Positions 54,743-62,664 of a DNA stretch of 64,000 nt are shown in pieces. The DNA is from Afifella marina DSM 2698. Lineage in GTDB: Bacteria; Pseudomonadota; Alphaproteobacteria; Rhizobiales; Afifellaceae. Each line of letters begins with the position of its first letter. Within the stretch, counting starts at the first letter, position 1. Location of the stretch: the NCBI RefSeq assembly GCF_900102695.1, contig NZ_FMVW01000001.1:930001-994000 (forward strand). Direction: 5' to 3'. The notes below the pieces were generated by a model, which saw only the letters and a program-made list of their open reading frames with translations, did not search any database and was not told the origin of the DNA. The position numbers were made by a program, and so were the translations under genes.

Positions 54743-55028
54743 GAGGCTGCCTTTCTCGATGCCCTGCACCCGCAAAAGGGCATCACCTGCGAAAACTGCC
54801 ATGGCGCGCAGGCGCCTACCTCGCCGGCGACGGATGCCGCCTGTCTCGCCTGCCACGGCAGTTACGCAGACCTTGCGGTCCGAAGGAATGTCACCCAATC
54901 CGCACGCCTCACATTTGGGCGAGATCGACTGCACGGAGTGCCACAAGGCGCATTCCCCCTCGACGCTCTTTTGCAGTGTCTGCCATCAATTCCCAACCCT
55001 CTTCATGCCGTCGGCAAACACGGATTGA
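54743..55028 (+). pseudogene. Frameshifted tetraheme cytochrome c3-like remnant
   Basis: Four CxxCH heme motifs occur on the plus strand: CENCH (54788-54802) and CLACH (54842-54856) in one frame, then CTECH (54930-54944) and CSVCH (54972-54986) in the next frame (+1 shift between about 54870 and 54905). The order and the linking NPHASHLGEIDCTECHKAHS match the N-terminal cytochrome domain of flavocytochrome-c fumarate/urocanate reductases. The signal peptide and first residues are missing, and the frame is broken, so no functional protein is expected. It abuts an inverted fragment of the matching flavoprotein. Confidence 0.78.
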
Positions 55029-55242
55029 TGCCGCCCTCCGGGCGCGACAATGCCGGACTTGCGGTTCCAGTGGAGGATCGCCTAGGACACACTTCGCGGT
55101 CGGAGGGCTGAGGCCCTACTTGTACTTTGCTGAGGGATGCCAAAAGCAGCCGCGACTTTGAAGTCCGCAAAGAAGTGAGTTCTGAAAGCAGCTTCGTTGC
55201 AGAGTTCCTGGTAAGAGCCTATGGGTCCTACAGAATCATCTT

Positions 55243-56325
55243 ATGAGTTCTGGTGGAGAATTTCCCATCGCCAACACATTTGAAGCTGCTGTCGACCCCG
55301 CGCCGGATGGTATTTCTCAACGACGGGAGATGTTTACTCCGTGCGGGGACGGACGCGATCGCTCTTGTCTGGTAAGCGTTGTGGTCGTTGCCAGTGCGTT
55401 TGCGCCTCATAAGCAACAACTTCTGTCCATCGCGTCATTCTTACGCAGTCGCTACGCTTTTTTCGAGATTTTGCTCATCGCACCGGCATCGGGTGAGACG
55501 GTCGATGATCTCGTCGCCGACATTGCTCGTGTCACACCGCAGATCCGTCTGCTTCAGATCGATGGTGCCAATGATTTCGACCGGCTGGCCATCCATGGTT
55601 ATCAGGAATGCATCGGTGACATCGTCGTGCTGACATCGGCCGACGAGCTGCCCTTCATTGACCTCGCCACCTTGATTGAACCGATGCAGAGGGGAGAAAA
55701 TCTCGTCCGACTTCGGCGCAAGTCCGGCTCCCTGTTCGAGAAAACGAGCTCGCTTATAATCCGCTCGGTCACTGGCTTCGAGGTCGATACACGCTTCTAC
55801 CGCACCCTTGCCCTCAGCCGACAATTGCTGAGCGAACTCCTCGCATATCCGGAGGAAATCCAGCTCTTCCGTTTCAAGGCACATCACCTTTTCGGTCGCC
55901 AGCGTGTGATTAAGACCGATGCTGCCCCTGTGCGAGGAGGCTTCAGGCGTCTATTGCGCCGCATCGATCTGGTGGCGCGGTTGGTTGCCACCTCTGCGCC
56001 CCGGCTTTTACGGTTTGGGAGTGCTGTTTGTACGCTGTTTGCAATCGCTGCCCTGGCTTCGCTTCTCTACGTTTTCGCCATCTGGCTGATGAAGAGCGAT
56101 GTGGCGGAAGGCTGGACGACGATGACAACGATGCTGGGTGCCTGGATGTTCGTTCAGCTTGCGGCTACGGCGATCTTGTGCCTCGGTCTTTCCCGCCTCC
56201 TGGATCGACAGGAACGCTCGCGTGCCCCTCGGCTCCTCAACGAGATGACGGTCAGCGACCTGTTCGGAAATGCCAGCGTGCTCAATGTGGAGGTATCGGA
56301 GCCGCATTCGGAGACCAAGCGGTGA
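55243..56325 (+). CDS. GT2-like membrane protein (polyprenol-phosphate glycosyltransferase type, atypical)
   Basis: Protein of 360 residues. Residues 40-230 resemble a GT-A/GT2 fold (LVSVVVVASAFAPHKQQLLS, FEILLIAPASGETVDDLVAD, HGYQECIGDIVVLTSADELP). The C-terminal part has two membrane helices (LLRFGSAVCTLFAIAALASL, WMFVQLAATAILCLGLSRLL), as in GtrB-type undecaprenyl-phosphate glycosyltransferases. The usual DDGSxD nucleotide loop and DxD motif are not apparent (SGETVDD and TSADE at those places), so activity is uncertain. It is the first gene of the glycan cluster, 105 bp before a second GT2 gene. The upstream 200 bp are AT-richer than average. Confidence 0.7.
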   Translation: MSSGGEFPIANTFEAAVDPAPDGISQRREMFTPCGDGRDRSCLVSVVVVASAFAPHKQQLLSIASFLRSRYAFFEILLIAPASGETVDDLVADIARVTPQIRLLQIDGANDFDRLAIHGYQECIGDIVVLTSADELPFIDLATLIEPMQRGENLVRLRRKSGSLFEKTSSLIIRSVTGFEVDTRFYRTLALSRQLLSELLAYPEEIQLFRFKAHHLFGRQRVIKTDAAPVRGGFRRLLRRIDLVARLVATSAPRLLRFGSAVCTLFAIAALASLLYVFAIWLMKSDVAEGWTTMTTMLGAWMFVQLAATAILCLGLSRLLDRQERSRAPRLLNEMTVSDLFGNASVLNVEVSEPHSETKR

Positions 56326-56430
56326 AAGCCTTCCCCAGCCTGATGCGCGCAAGGCGGTCATCTTCTCCGGAGGAACTGTCATATTGAAGGTTGTGTGCTA
56401 GCGAGGCCGCTGGCCGCCCTGAGAGGATAA

Positions 56431-57225
56431 ATGTCTGACGAGCCGAATTCCGAACGCGCTGTCCCAAGTTACGAATCCTATATTTTTCGCGACCGGGCGA
56501 CCCGCTATTGCACCGTCATCCCGGTTATCAATGAAGGTGAGAGGATCGTGTCGCAGCTCACCCGCATGCGGGAGCTTGCGATCGATCAGCTGACCGACAT
56601 TGTCATTGCTGACGGCGGCTCGACGGATGGCTCGATGGAGACAGAACGCCTGCAGGCTTTGGGTGTTCGAGCGCTGCTCGTCAAAAACGACAAGGGAAAG
56701 CTCTCTGCCCAGCTGCGCATGGGCTACGCCTTTGCCTTGGATGAAGGATATGACGGCATCGTCACCATCGACGGCAATGGCAAGGATTCCGTCGAATCGA
56801 TACCGCTTTTTGTCGAGGCGCTTGATGACGGGATCGATTACGCTCAGGCCTCGCGGTTCATCGAGGGTGGCAAGGCATTGAACACGCCGCCGATCCGCAC
56901 GGCCGCCATTCGGCTTGTCCATGCCCCTCTTTTGAGTCTAGCCGCGCGGCGTCGCTTCACCGACACCACACAAGGTTTCCGTGCTTACAGCCGGCGCTAT
57001 CTCGAACATCCGGACGTGCGGCCCTTTCGAACCTGCTTCGATACCTATGAGCTGCTCGCCTATTTGACCGTGCGCGCCTCGCAGCTCGGACTGAAGACGC
57101 GGGAGATCCCAACAACCCGAAGCTATCCGGCAAACGAGCCTGTGCCGACGAAGTTAACCGCACACGGCAATGCTGACTTGATGAGGATCCTCTTCCGCAC
57201 CCTGGCGGGCCGCTACAACCCGTAA
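56431..57225 (+). CDS. Glycosyltransferase family 2 (DPM1/GtrB-like, soluble)
   Basis: GT2 enzyme of 264 residues: YCTVIPVINEGERIVSQLTR, IVIADGGSTDGSMETERLQA (nucleotide-binding loop), GMGYAF-like RMGYAFALDEGYDGIVTIDG with acidic residues in TIDGNGKDS (DxD-like position), and DTTQGFRAYSRRYLEHPDVR typical of DPM1-like transferases. There are no membrane helices. It probably transfers a sugar from a nucleotide sugar to a polyprenyl phosphate (GtrB role). It begins the run of closely spaced genes, ending 7 bp before the FAD gene. Confidence 0.85.
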   Translation: MSDEPNSERAVPSYESYIFRDRATRYCTVIPVINEGERIVSQLTRMRELAIDQLTDIVIADGGSTDGSMETERLQALGVRALLVKNDKGKLSAQLRMGYAFALDEGYDGIVTIDGNGKDSVESIPLFVEALDDGIDYAQASRFIEGGKALNTPPIRTAAIRLVHAPLLSLAARRRFTDTTQGFRAYSRRYLEHPDVRPFRTCFDTYELLAYLTVRASQLGLKTREIPTTRSYPANEPVPTKLTAHGNADLMRILFRTLAGRYNP

Positions 57226-57232
57226 CGGAACG

Positions 57233-58342
57233 ATGCAAATCCTGCCCACGCCCTCCAGGACCGCTTACGACGTCATCATCATTGGCGCTGGCTTCTACGG
57301 TCTGGCGCTTGCCGCGCATCTCGGGAAAGCCGGTCGGAGCGTTCTCGTTTGCGAAATCGCAGAAGAGGCGATGGGACGCGCTTCGAAGGTCAACCAGGCG
57401 CGGGTGCATGCGGGTTTTCACTATCCTCGCAGTTTTCCCACGGCCTTGCGTTCGTGCCACAACTTCGACCCTTTCGTTGACGAGTTCCGCCCAGCTATCG
57501 TTTCCGACTTTCAGATGCTTTACGCGATCGCGCGGTATCGCACGCGTGTGAATGCGCGTCGCTTCCATGGCATGTTCGAAGCGATGGGGGCTCCGTTAAG
57601 GCCGGCATCAGCTGCTCATCGGGCGCTCTTCTCCAACGATCTCGTGGAGGATGTTTTTGCCTGCACCGAATACGCTTTTGACTATTCGGTGCTGCGCGAA
57701 CTTCTCTTCTCCCGTCTCCGACCCTTTTCTGTCGATCTCGTTTTTCGCACCGAGGTGGCGCAGGTAGCTCCTGGAAAAGGTGAGGGCATCCTCGTGACGC
57801 TGGGCGATGGGCGGATTGTTGAAGCGGGTCAGGTCTTCAATATCACCTATTCGCAAATCAATGGGGTTCTGAGGTCGAGCGGTCTCAAGCCATTGCCGTT
57901 GAAGCACGAGCTTGTCGAGATCGCCATCATCGATCCGCCGGCGGAACTGGGCGGTCTTGCGGTGACCGTCATGGACGGTGCTTTCTTCTCCTCCATGCCG
58001 TTTCCTGCGGCCAACGCCTATTCGCTCACCCATGTCCGCTACACCCCGCATTTCGGTTGGACTGACGACAACGCAGGAGAGGGCGCATATCAAATGGCCC
58101 AGCGGCTGCCACACGAGACGCGTTGGCGCCATATGATCAATGACGCCCGCCGTTATATGCCGGCCTTTGGCGAGGCGCGCTGGCGTACTTCCCTTTTCGA
58201 CGTGAAGACGGTGCCGGTGAAAAACGAAGCAGACGACGGGCGTCCGATTCTCTTGCACGCCCATTCCGAGGTGCCGGGACTCTGGTCTGTTCTTGGCAGC
58301 AAGATTGACAATATCTACGATCTCTACGATGCGGTCGGGTGA
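57233..58342 (+). CDS. FAD-dependent oxidoreductase, DAO family, in glycan cluster
   Basis: Flavoprotein of 369 residues: DVIIIGAGFYGLALAAHLGK at residues 14-33, ACEIAEEAMGRASKVNQARV with HAGFHYPRSF (substrate region), and a C-terminal SEVPGLWSVLGSKIDNIYDL that closes the FAD site. It belongs to the DAO superfamily as seen in surface-polysaccharide clusters, where relatives may oxidise a sugar or aminosugar group. Adjacent genes encode a GtrA flippase, an epimerase and an isomerase. Role in making a modified sugar is inferred. It ends just upstream of gtrA. Confidence 0.82.
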   Translation: MQILPTPSRTAYDVIIIGAGFYGLALAAHLGKAGRSVLVCEIAEEAMGRASKVNQARVHAGFHYPRSFPTALRSCHNFDPFVDEFRPAIVSDFQMLYAIARYRTRVNARRFHGMFEAMGAPLRPASAAHRALFSNDLVEDVFACTEYAFDYSVLRELLFSRLRPFSVDLVFRTEVAQVAPGKGEGILVTLGDGRIVEAGQVFNITYSQINGVLRSSGLKPLPLKHELVEIAIIDPPAELGGLAVTVMDGAFFSSMPFPAANAYSLTHVRYTPHFGWTDDNAGEGAYQMAQRLPHETRWRHMINDARRYMPAFGEARWRTSLFDVKTVPVKNEADDGRPILLHAHSEVPGLWSVLGSKIDNIYDLYDAVG

Positions 58343-58355
58343 AGAGGGGCGGGGA

Positions 58356-58835
58356 GTGTCTCACATCCACACGCGCCTCGCCCAATTGCTCTCGGCTTCG
58401 TTCCTGCGTTTCTTCGCGGCAAGCCTTGCTGGCCTTGTCTTTGATGTCGCGCTTGCGGCAACACTCAATCGGCTAGTCGGCCTTGCTTTGATCACCTCGG
58501 CGGCTGTCTCTCTCGTGACGGCGGCAGCCCTCATGTATCTGGTGCATGAGTTCTGGACCTTCCGCTCCAGTGAGAGACGGTTTTCCTTCGCTCGAATGGC
58601 CGGAACGGTGATTTCGGCGCTCGTCGCCTTGGCGGTGCGTTCCGGAATCCTTTATGCCACCTCTCGGCTTGCAGGACTTGGCGATAACTGGGTGCTCTTC
58701 CAGCTGCTTCTGGCGACCGGCACATCGTTCATCGTCAATTATGTCATTGTGCGGCGCGTCGTCGGGGGTGGGGTCAACCGCTCTGCGTCGGACACCCAAC
58801 CACCCAGAGAGGATGACCCATGCGCCGTGCGCTGA
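58356..58835 (+). CDS. gtrA: GtrA family membrane protein (lipid-linked sugar flippase)
   Basis: Protein of about 159 residues with four membrane helices: FLRFFAASLAGLVFDVALAA, ITSAAVSLVTAAALMYLVHE, RMAGTVISALVALAVRSGIL and LLLATGTSFIVNYVIVRRVV. The motif FWTFRSSER between helices 2 and 3 and the final NYVIVRR fit GtrA. Such proteins are thought to flip undecaprenyl-phosphate-linked sugars. A GTG at 58356 with GAAGAGGGG before it is preferred; an ATG at 58329 (overlapping the FAD gene) is also possible. The end overlaps the next gene by 16 bp. Confidence 0.85.
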   Translation: MSHIHTRLAQLLSASFLRFFAASLAGLVFDVALAATLNRLVGLALITSAAVSLVTAAALMYLVHEFWTFRSSERRFSFARMAGTVISALVALAVRSGILYATSRLAGLGDNWVLFQLLLATGTSFIVNYVIVRRVVGGGVNRSASDTQPPREDDPCAVR

Positions 58836-59626
58836 TCGGCTACACTGGTTTTGTCGGCTCGAACTTGAAGACGGCCGGCGGTTTTACGGACTTCTACAAT
58901 TCCCGCAATTTTCGTGACATGGCCGGCGAGAGCTATGACGAAGTCGTGTGCGCTGGCGTCTCGGCCGTCAAATGGCTTGCCAACAAGGAGCCCGAGCGCG
59001 ACTGGCAGGAGATTTCGGCGTTGCTCGATGTGCTTTCGCGGGTCACAGCACGGCGTTTCACCTTGATCTCTACCATCGACGTTTATCCTGATCCGTCGCA
59101 GCCTGATGACGAGACGACGATGCTGCCATACGAGGATGGCCAGCCCTATGGTCGTCATCGGCTGAAGATCGAGCGTTTCGTGGAGGAGCGTTTCGATGAG
59201 GCTTTCGTGCTCCGGCTGCCGGCCCTCTTCGGCCCGGGTTTGAAGAAGAACGTCATCTTCGATCTTCTGACGGAAAATCAGACTGAGAAGATCAATCCGG
59301 CTACGGTCTTCCAGTGGTATCCCGTTCGTCGCCTTGCTGCAGATCTGGCGGCGGCGCAAAGCGCGGATTTGAAGCTCGTCAATCTTTTTCCGGAGCCTCT
59401 GGCGACGCGGCGTCTTCTTGAGCTTTTCCCGGGCGCACAGGTCGCTCCGGCGAGTGATCCGGCACCCCATTACGCCCTGCAGACGCGGTATGCTGCGCTC
59501 TTTGGCGGCGTCGGGCATTACATCATGACCGCCGAAGAGGTGCTGAACGAGCTTTCGGACTTCGTTGCGGCTGCGCGTGCGAACCCGGAGCGTATGCTCG
59601 CAGGAACCCGGGGGCAGGCGCGATGA
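58820..59626 (+). CDS. NAD(P)-dependent epimerase/dehydratase-like protein
   Basis: Extended SDR-type protein of 268 residues. The N-terminal nucleotide motif is ALIGYTGFVGSNL (shortened Rossmann loop, GxxGxxG). STIDVYPDPSQPDDE contains the Ser/Tyr-like region, and YGRHRLKIERFVEERF carries the YxxxK-like pair (Tyr in PYGRHRLK). PALFGPGLKKNVIFDLLTEN follows. The protein is shorter than full epimerases (about 310-340), lacking part of the C-terminal substrate lobe. A 4-base overlap (ATGA) joins it to the isomerase gene. Probably acts on a sugar precursor or lipid-linked sugar, inferred. Confidence 0.82.
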   Translation: MRRALIGYTGFVGSNLKTAGGFTDFYNSRNFRDMAGESYDEVVCAGVSAVKWLANKEPERDWQEISALLDVLSRVTARRFTLISTIDVYPDPSQPDDETTMLPYEDGQPYGRHRLKIERFVEERFDEAFVLRLPALFGPGLKKNVIFDLLTENQTEKINPATVFQWYPVRRLAADLAAAQSADLKLVNLFPEPLATRRLLELFPGAQVAPASDPAPHYALQTRYAALFGGVGHYIMTAEEVLNELSDFVAAARANPERMLAGTRGQAR

Positions 59627-60486
59627 AGATGGAGCGGCGTTCGATTTCGAACATCGCCTGGCCGATCCAGGAGGACATCGCCGCTTTGGACCTTGCTGCC
59701 GAGCTCGGCTTCGACGGCGTCGAGCTTGCTCCCGCCAAGGCGCTGGGTCCTTTGGACGCCGTCGAGCTTGGCGACGTGCGCCGATACCGAGACGGTCTTG
59801 CTGCACGCGGCCTGTCGATCCCGGCGCTTCAGGGCATCCTGTTCGGTGCCGACGATGTTCATCTGTTTGCTAGCGATGAAGCGCGCCTCCGCCTTGCACA
59901 GCGGCTGGATCGGGTGGCGGAGCTCGCAGCGGAATTGGGGGCAGGGGCCTGTGTCTTCGGCGCCCCGAAATTGCGTGATCCGGGTGATCTCGATGCCGGC
60001 GAAGCATGGGCGAGGGCAGTGGAATTTTTCGCCGATATCGCACCACGCTTCGCCTCTCGCGGAACCAGCCTGTGTTTCGAGGCGAACCCGCCGATGTACG
60101 ATTGCCGCTTCGTCACGACGACGGAAGAGGCGATGCGGCTGGTGAAGGCAGTTGGGGAGCCGGGATTCGCTCTTCAGCTCGATTTCGGGACGGTGTTCGC
60201 GAACGGTGAGACGGCTGAAACCGTGGAAAGCGCGGGGCGCATGGCTTGCCATTGCCATGTGAGCGAGCCCGGTTTGGTGCCGCTTGGTGCAGGCGAAGCG
60301 AAAAGCAGCTCGGTAGACCACGCGATGACAGGGGCGGCGCTCGTCGCCTCTGGTTATGAGGGCTGGATCTCGGTCGAGATGCGGGCGGTCGAGGATTGGC
60401 GCGGTGCCATGCGTCGAGCGTCAGCGTTCATAGAAAATTACTATTCATCGACTTCGCGGGGCCAAGATGGTGTCTCTACCTTCTGA
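59623..60486 (+). CDS. Sugar phosphate isomerase/epimerase (xylose-isomerase-like TIM barrel)
   Basis: TIM-barrel protein of 287 residues of the AP-endonuclease-2/IolE-like family: ISNIAWPIQEDIAALDLAAE, FDGVELAPAKALGPLDAVEL, GLSIPALQGILFGADDVHLF, SLCFEANPPMYDCRFVTTTE (Glu as metal ligand), FALQLDFGTVFANGETAETV, MACHCHVSEPGLVPLGAGEA (His ligands) and GWISVEMRAVEDWRGAM. The divalent-metal site residues appear present. It overlaps the epimerase gene start by ATGA and the DUF2142 gene by 20 bp. Interconversion of a keto/aldo sugar or inosose-like compound for the glycan is the likely role. Confidence 0.85.
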   Translation: MKMERRSISNIAWPIQEDIAALDLAAELGFDGVELAPAKALGPLDAVELGDVRRYRDGLAARGLSIPALQGILFGADDVHLFASDEARLRLAQRLDRVAELAAELGAGACVFGAPKLRDPGDLDAGEAWARAVEFFADIAPRFASRGTSLCFEANPPMYDCRFVTTTEEAMRLVKAVGEPGFALQLDFGTVFANGETAETVESAGRMACHCHVSEPGLVPLGAGEAKSSSVDHAMTGAALVASGYEGWISVEMRAVEDWRGAMRRASAFIENYYSSTSRGQDGVSTF

Positions 60487-61882
60487 GCGACTGATATCAT
60501 TCTCATTGCCCAATCCGGCTAGTGTTTATCTTTTGCTGGCCGTTCCATATTTGATTTCCCTCGTTTTAATAATTCCTCCATTCCAGATACCCGATGAAGG
60601 TCATCATTATCTGCGCTCTGTTTCGATTTCAGAAGGAAGGTTGCTTCCGTCTAACGACGGGCAGGAAGGAACTGGAGGGGCTGTCGATGTATCCGCAGTA
60701 GAGTTTGTAAAAAGTTTTAGGTATCTTTTTTTCAATCCTAATAAAAAAGTAACGCGCGACAAGCTCGATCAAGCCCGTATGTACGATTTTAAGGGCCCTT
60801 CGGCGCCTACCTGGTTCTCCGCGGCCACTCTCTATCCTCCCTATGCCTACGCTGCGCCTTCGGCCGTCCTCGCGGCCGCGAGAGCTGTCGGGCTTTCACA
60901 ACTTGATGGTTTCCGTTTGGCTCGCCTTGCCAATGGTCTGTTGGTTCTCGTTGCGGCTTCCATCGCGATTGCCTTGACTCCGCGCGGTAAATGGTTCCTC
61001 GTCGCTCTCTGCCTGTTGCCTATGTTCATGGCGCAAGCTGCTGGGATTAGCAGCGACGGCGCAGTCTTCGCAATTTCCCTTGTAGTTGTAGCTATGCTTG
61101 CCCGAGCAGCCGCATCTTCTTTCTTACGGCCGGGGACCCTGATGGCGATGGCAGGATTGGTGGCTTTGGTTGCCGCCATTCGCATCCCGATGATCGCTCT
61201 CGCTCTCCCTCTAGGCGTCGTTGGATGGTGTCGGCTGCCGATGTCGGGGTGGGGTCGCGGATGGACTACGGGGTTGGCCGTCGCTGTTGCCTTCTTGCCT
61301 CCACTTCTGTGGACCGCGGTCGCGGTCTCCGGACAAGTTGATCCGCGCTTGCTGAAGTCGGGAGCGGATGCGGGCATGCAGGTCCAGTATGTGTTGGCGA
61401 ACCTGGCCCTCCTACCAAGTATAGCATGGAAAACGCTTGCAGCTCATGGAGCCGGTTATCTTTTTCAGTTCGTGGGTGTTCTTGGCTGGCTGGACACGCC
61501 AATTGACCCGCTTTTTGGTTTTTCGTTTTATGGCTTTTCTGCGTTCGTTCTGGTTGCTGTTTTGGCGATTGATATCTCGAGACGCACTCACGACGGCACA
61601 TTGTTTTCTGTAGCTATGGCCGGTGCGGCAATTCTGTCCTCGGCCCTGATCTTCGCATCCCTTTACGTCGGGTGGACGCCGGTTGGCTACCCATTGGTTG
61701 AGGGCGTCCAAGGACGTTATTTTCTGCCGATCGCGGCTGTTTTTGGGGTGGCCGTTGCGGGACAAAACTGGCCTCCGTCCGAGAGACGCGATGCGGTTGC
61801 AGCAGGACTGATCGCGTTGTTCTACACGCTATCGCTGCCATGGGTGATGTGGACTCTTGTAAAGAGATATTATCTTTCGTAA
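60467..61882 (+). CDS. DUF2142 polytopic membrane protein (GT-C-like, GtrC role proposed)
   Basis: Membrane protein of 471 residues with about ten helices. The first extracytoplasmic loop carries IIPPFQIPDEGHHYLRSVSI, the DUF2142 signature whose Asp-Glu resembles the catalytic acidic pair of GT-C glycosyltransferases. Later helices include LLVLVAASIAIALTPRGKWF, LMAMAGLVALVAAIRIPMIA and FYTLSLPWVMWTLVKRYYLS at the end. In GtrABC systems the third component is such a polytopic transferase that moves the sugar from undecaprenyl phosphate onto the surface glycan. The 5' part is AT-rich (for example ATCCTAATAAAAAAGTAACG near 60737), unlike the GC-rich surroundings, suggesting acquired DNA. Last gene of the cluster. 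Confidence 0.82.
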   Translation: MVSLPSERLISFSLPNPASVYLLLAVPYLISLVLIIPPFQIPDEGHHYLRSVSISEGRLLPSNDGQEGTGGAVDVSAVEFVKSFRYLFFNPNKKVTRDKLDQARMYDFKGPSAPTWFSAATLYPPYAYAAPSAVLAAARAVGLSQLDGFRLARLANGLLVLVAASIAIALTPRGKWFLVALCLLPMFMAQAAGISSDGAVFAISLVVVAMLARAAASSFLRPGTLMAMAGLVALVAAIRIPMIALALPLGVVGWCRLPMSGWGRGWTTGLAVAVAFLPPLLWTAVAVSGQVDPRLLKSGADAGMQVQYVLANLALLPSIAWKTLAAHGAGYLFQFVGVLGWLDTPIDPLFGFSFYGFSAFVLVAVLAIDISRRTHDGTLFSVAMAGAAILSSALIFASLYVGWTPVGYPLVEGVQGRYFLPIAAVFGVAVAGQNWPPSERRDAVAAGLIALFYTLSLPWVMWTLVKRYYLS

Positions 61883-62664
61883 ATTAATTATATTAAATTG
61901 AAATATCAGGTAAATCTAATGTCATCCGTTTTGATGCGGGTGATATTTGTCCCTCTCCGGTTAGGTGGCGCGTTCGCCCCGTGGCCACGGCAGTTTGTGT
62001 CGCCGAGACTTAGATCGCGGAATTTGGTTCGGCTCAGGCCCATTTCGCCGCTGGGTCTCAAGGCCGTCACAAGATTTCATCGACTGCGGGTCTCGTCCAC
62101 AAGGAGGCATTCCCGCTAGGACATAGCAATCGCCGGGTCTCACAAGGATGCCCTTCAGCACTGGTAAGCCTCCGGCGGCGGAGCTAAAATTTCGGCCTCT
62201 GGATCTGGTCGTGTGATGTTTGATGGAACACGCAGGCGCACTGGTCGCGGAAGCGTCGCCTGGGGCAGCCGGTTCTTGGCGAGTTCACGACGCCTCTTCT
62301 CGATCAGTGTGCGCACTCTCCTGAGAATGCGTGCGTCGAGTACGGCGCTTCGCCCAATCGCCTCTTGACAGAGCTGCTCTTAGGGTCTGGAGCCAAACGA
62401 TGGACGTGCTGAATCGTGCTCACGCTCAGAAGCCCTCCGGTTGAGGATGGGAGCGGGCAGAGATCTCTGTGAACAGATCCGTGTGAACCGGCTTTTCGGC
62501 TCAGAATCACGCAAGAATATCAAACACCGAGGGGGTGGAACCTCGTCGCCGAAGCGAACGAGCTCGTTGTCGGTCATGCTTGTCTCCAGGTTCAAACGGA
62601 GCTGCGATGCCCTCATTCGCGTTCAGACGAATCTTTGGAGGGCATAGATGAGGAGAAGAGTTGC
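61883..62664. other. Gene-poor AT-rich stretch with a possible minus-strand coding remnant
   Basis: This 780-bp gap begins AT-rich (61880-61960) and lacks a convincing gene. On the minus strand an open frame of 75 codons (62379 down to a TGA at 62155-62157) reads with protein-like composition, e.g. LDARILRRVRTLIEKRRREL and NRLPQATLPRPVRLRVP, ending PPPEAYQC, but has no ATG and no recognised family; it may be the 3' end of a decayed gene. I see no inverted repeats or transposase motif. The last 30 bp contain the ribosome site of the next gene. Confidence 0.4.
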
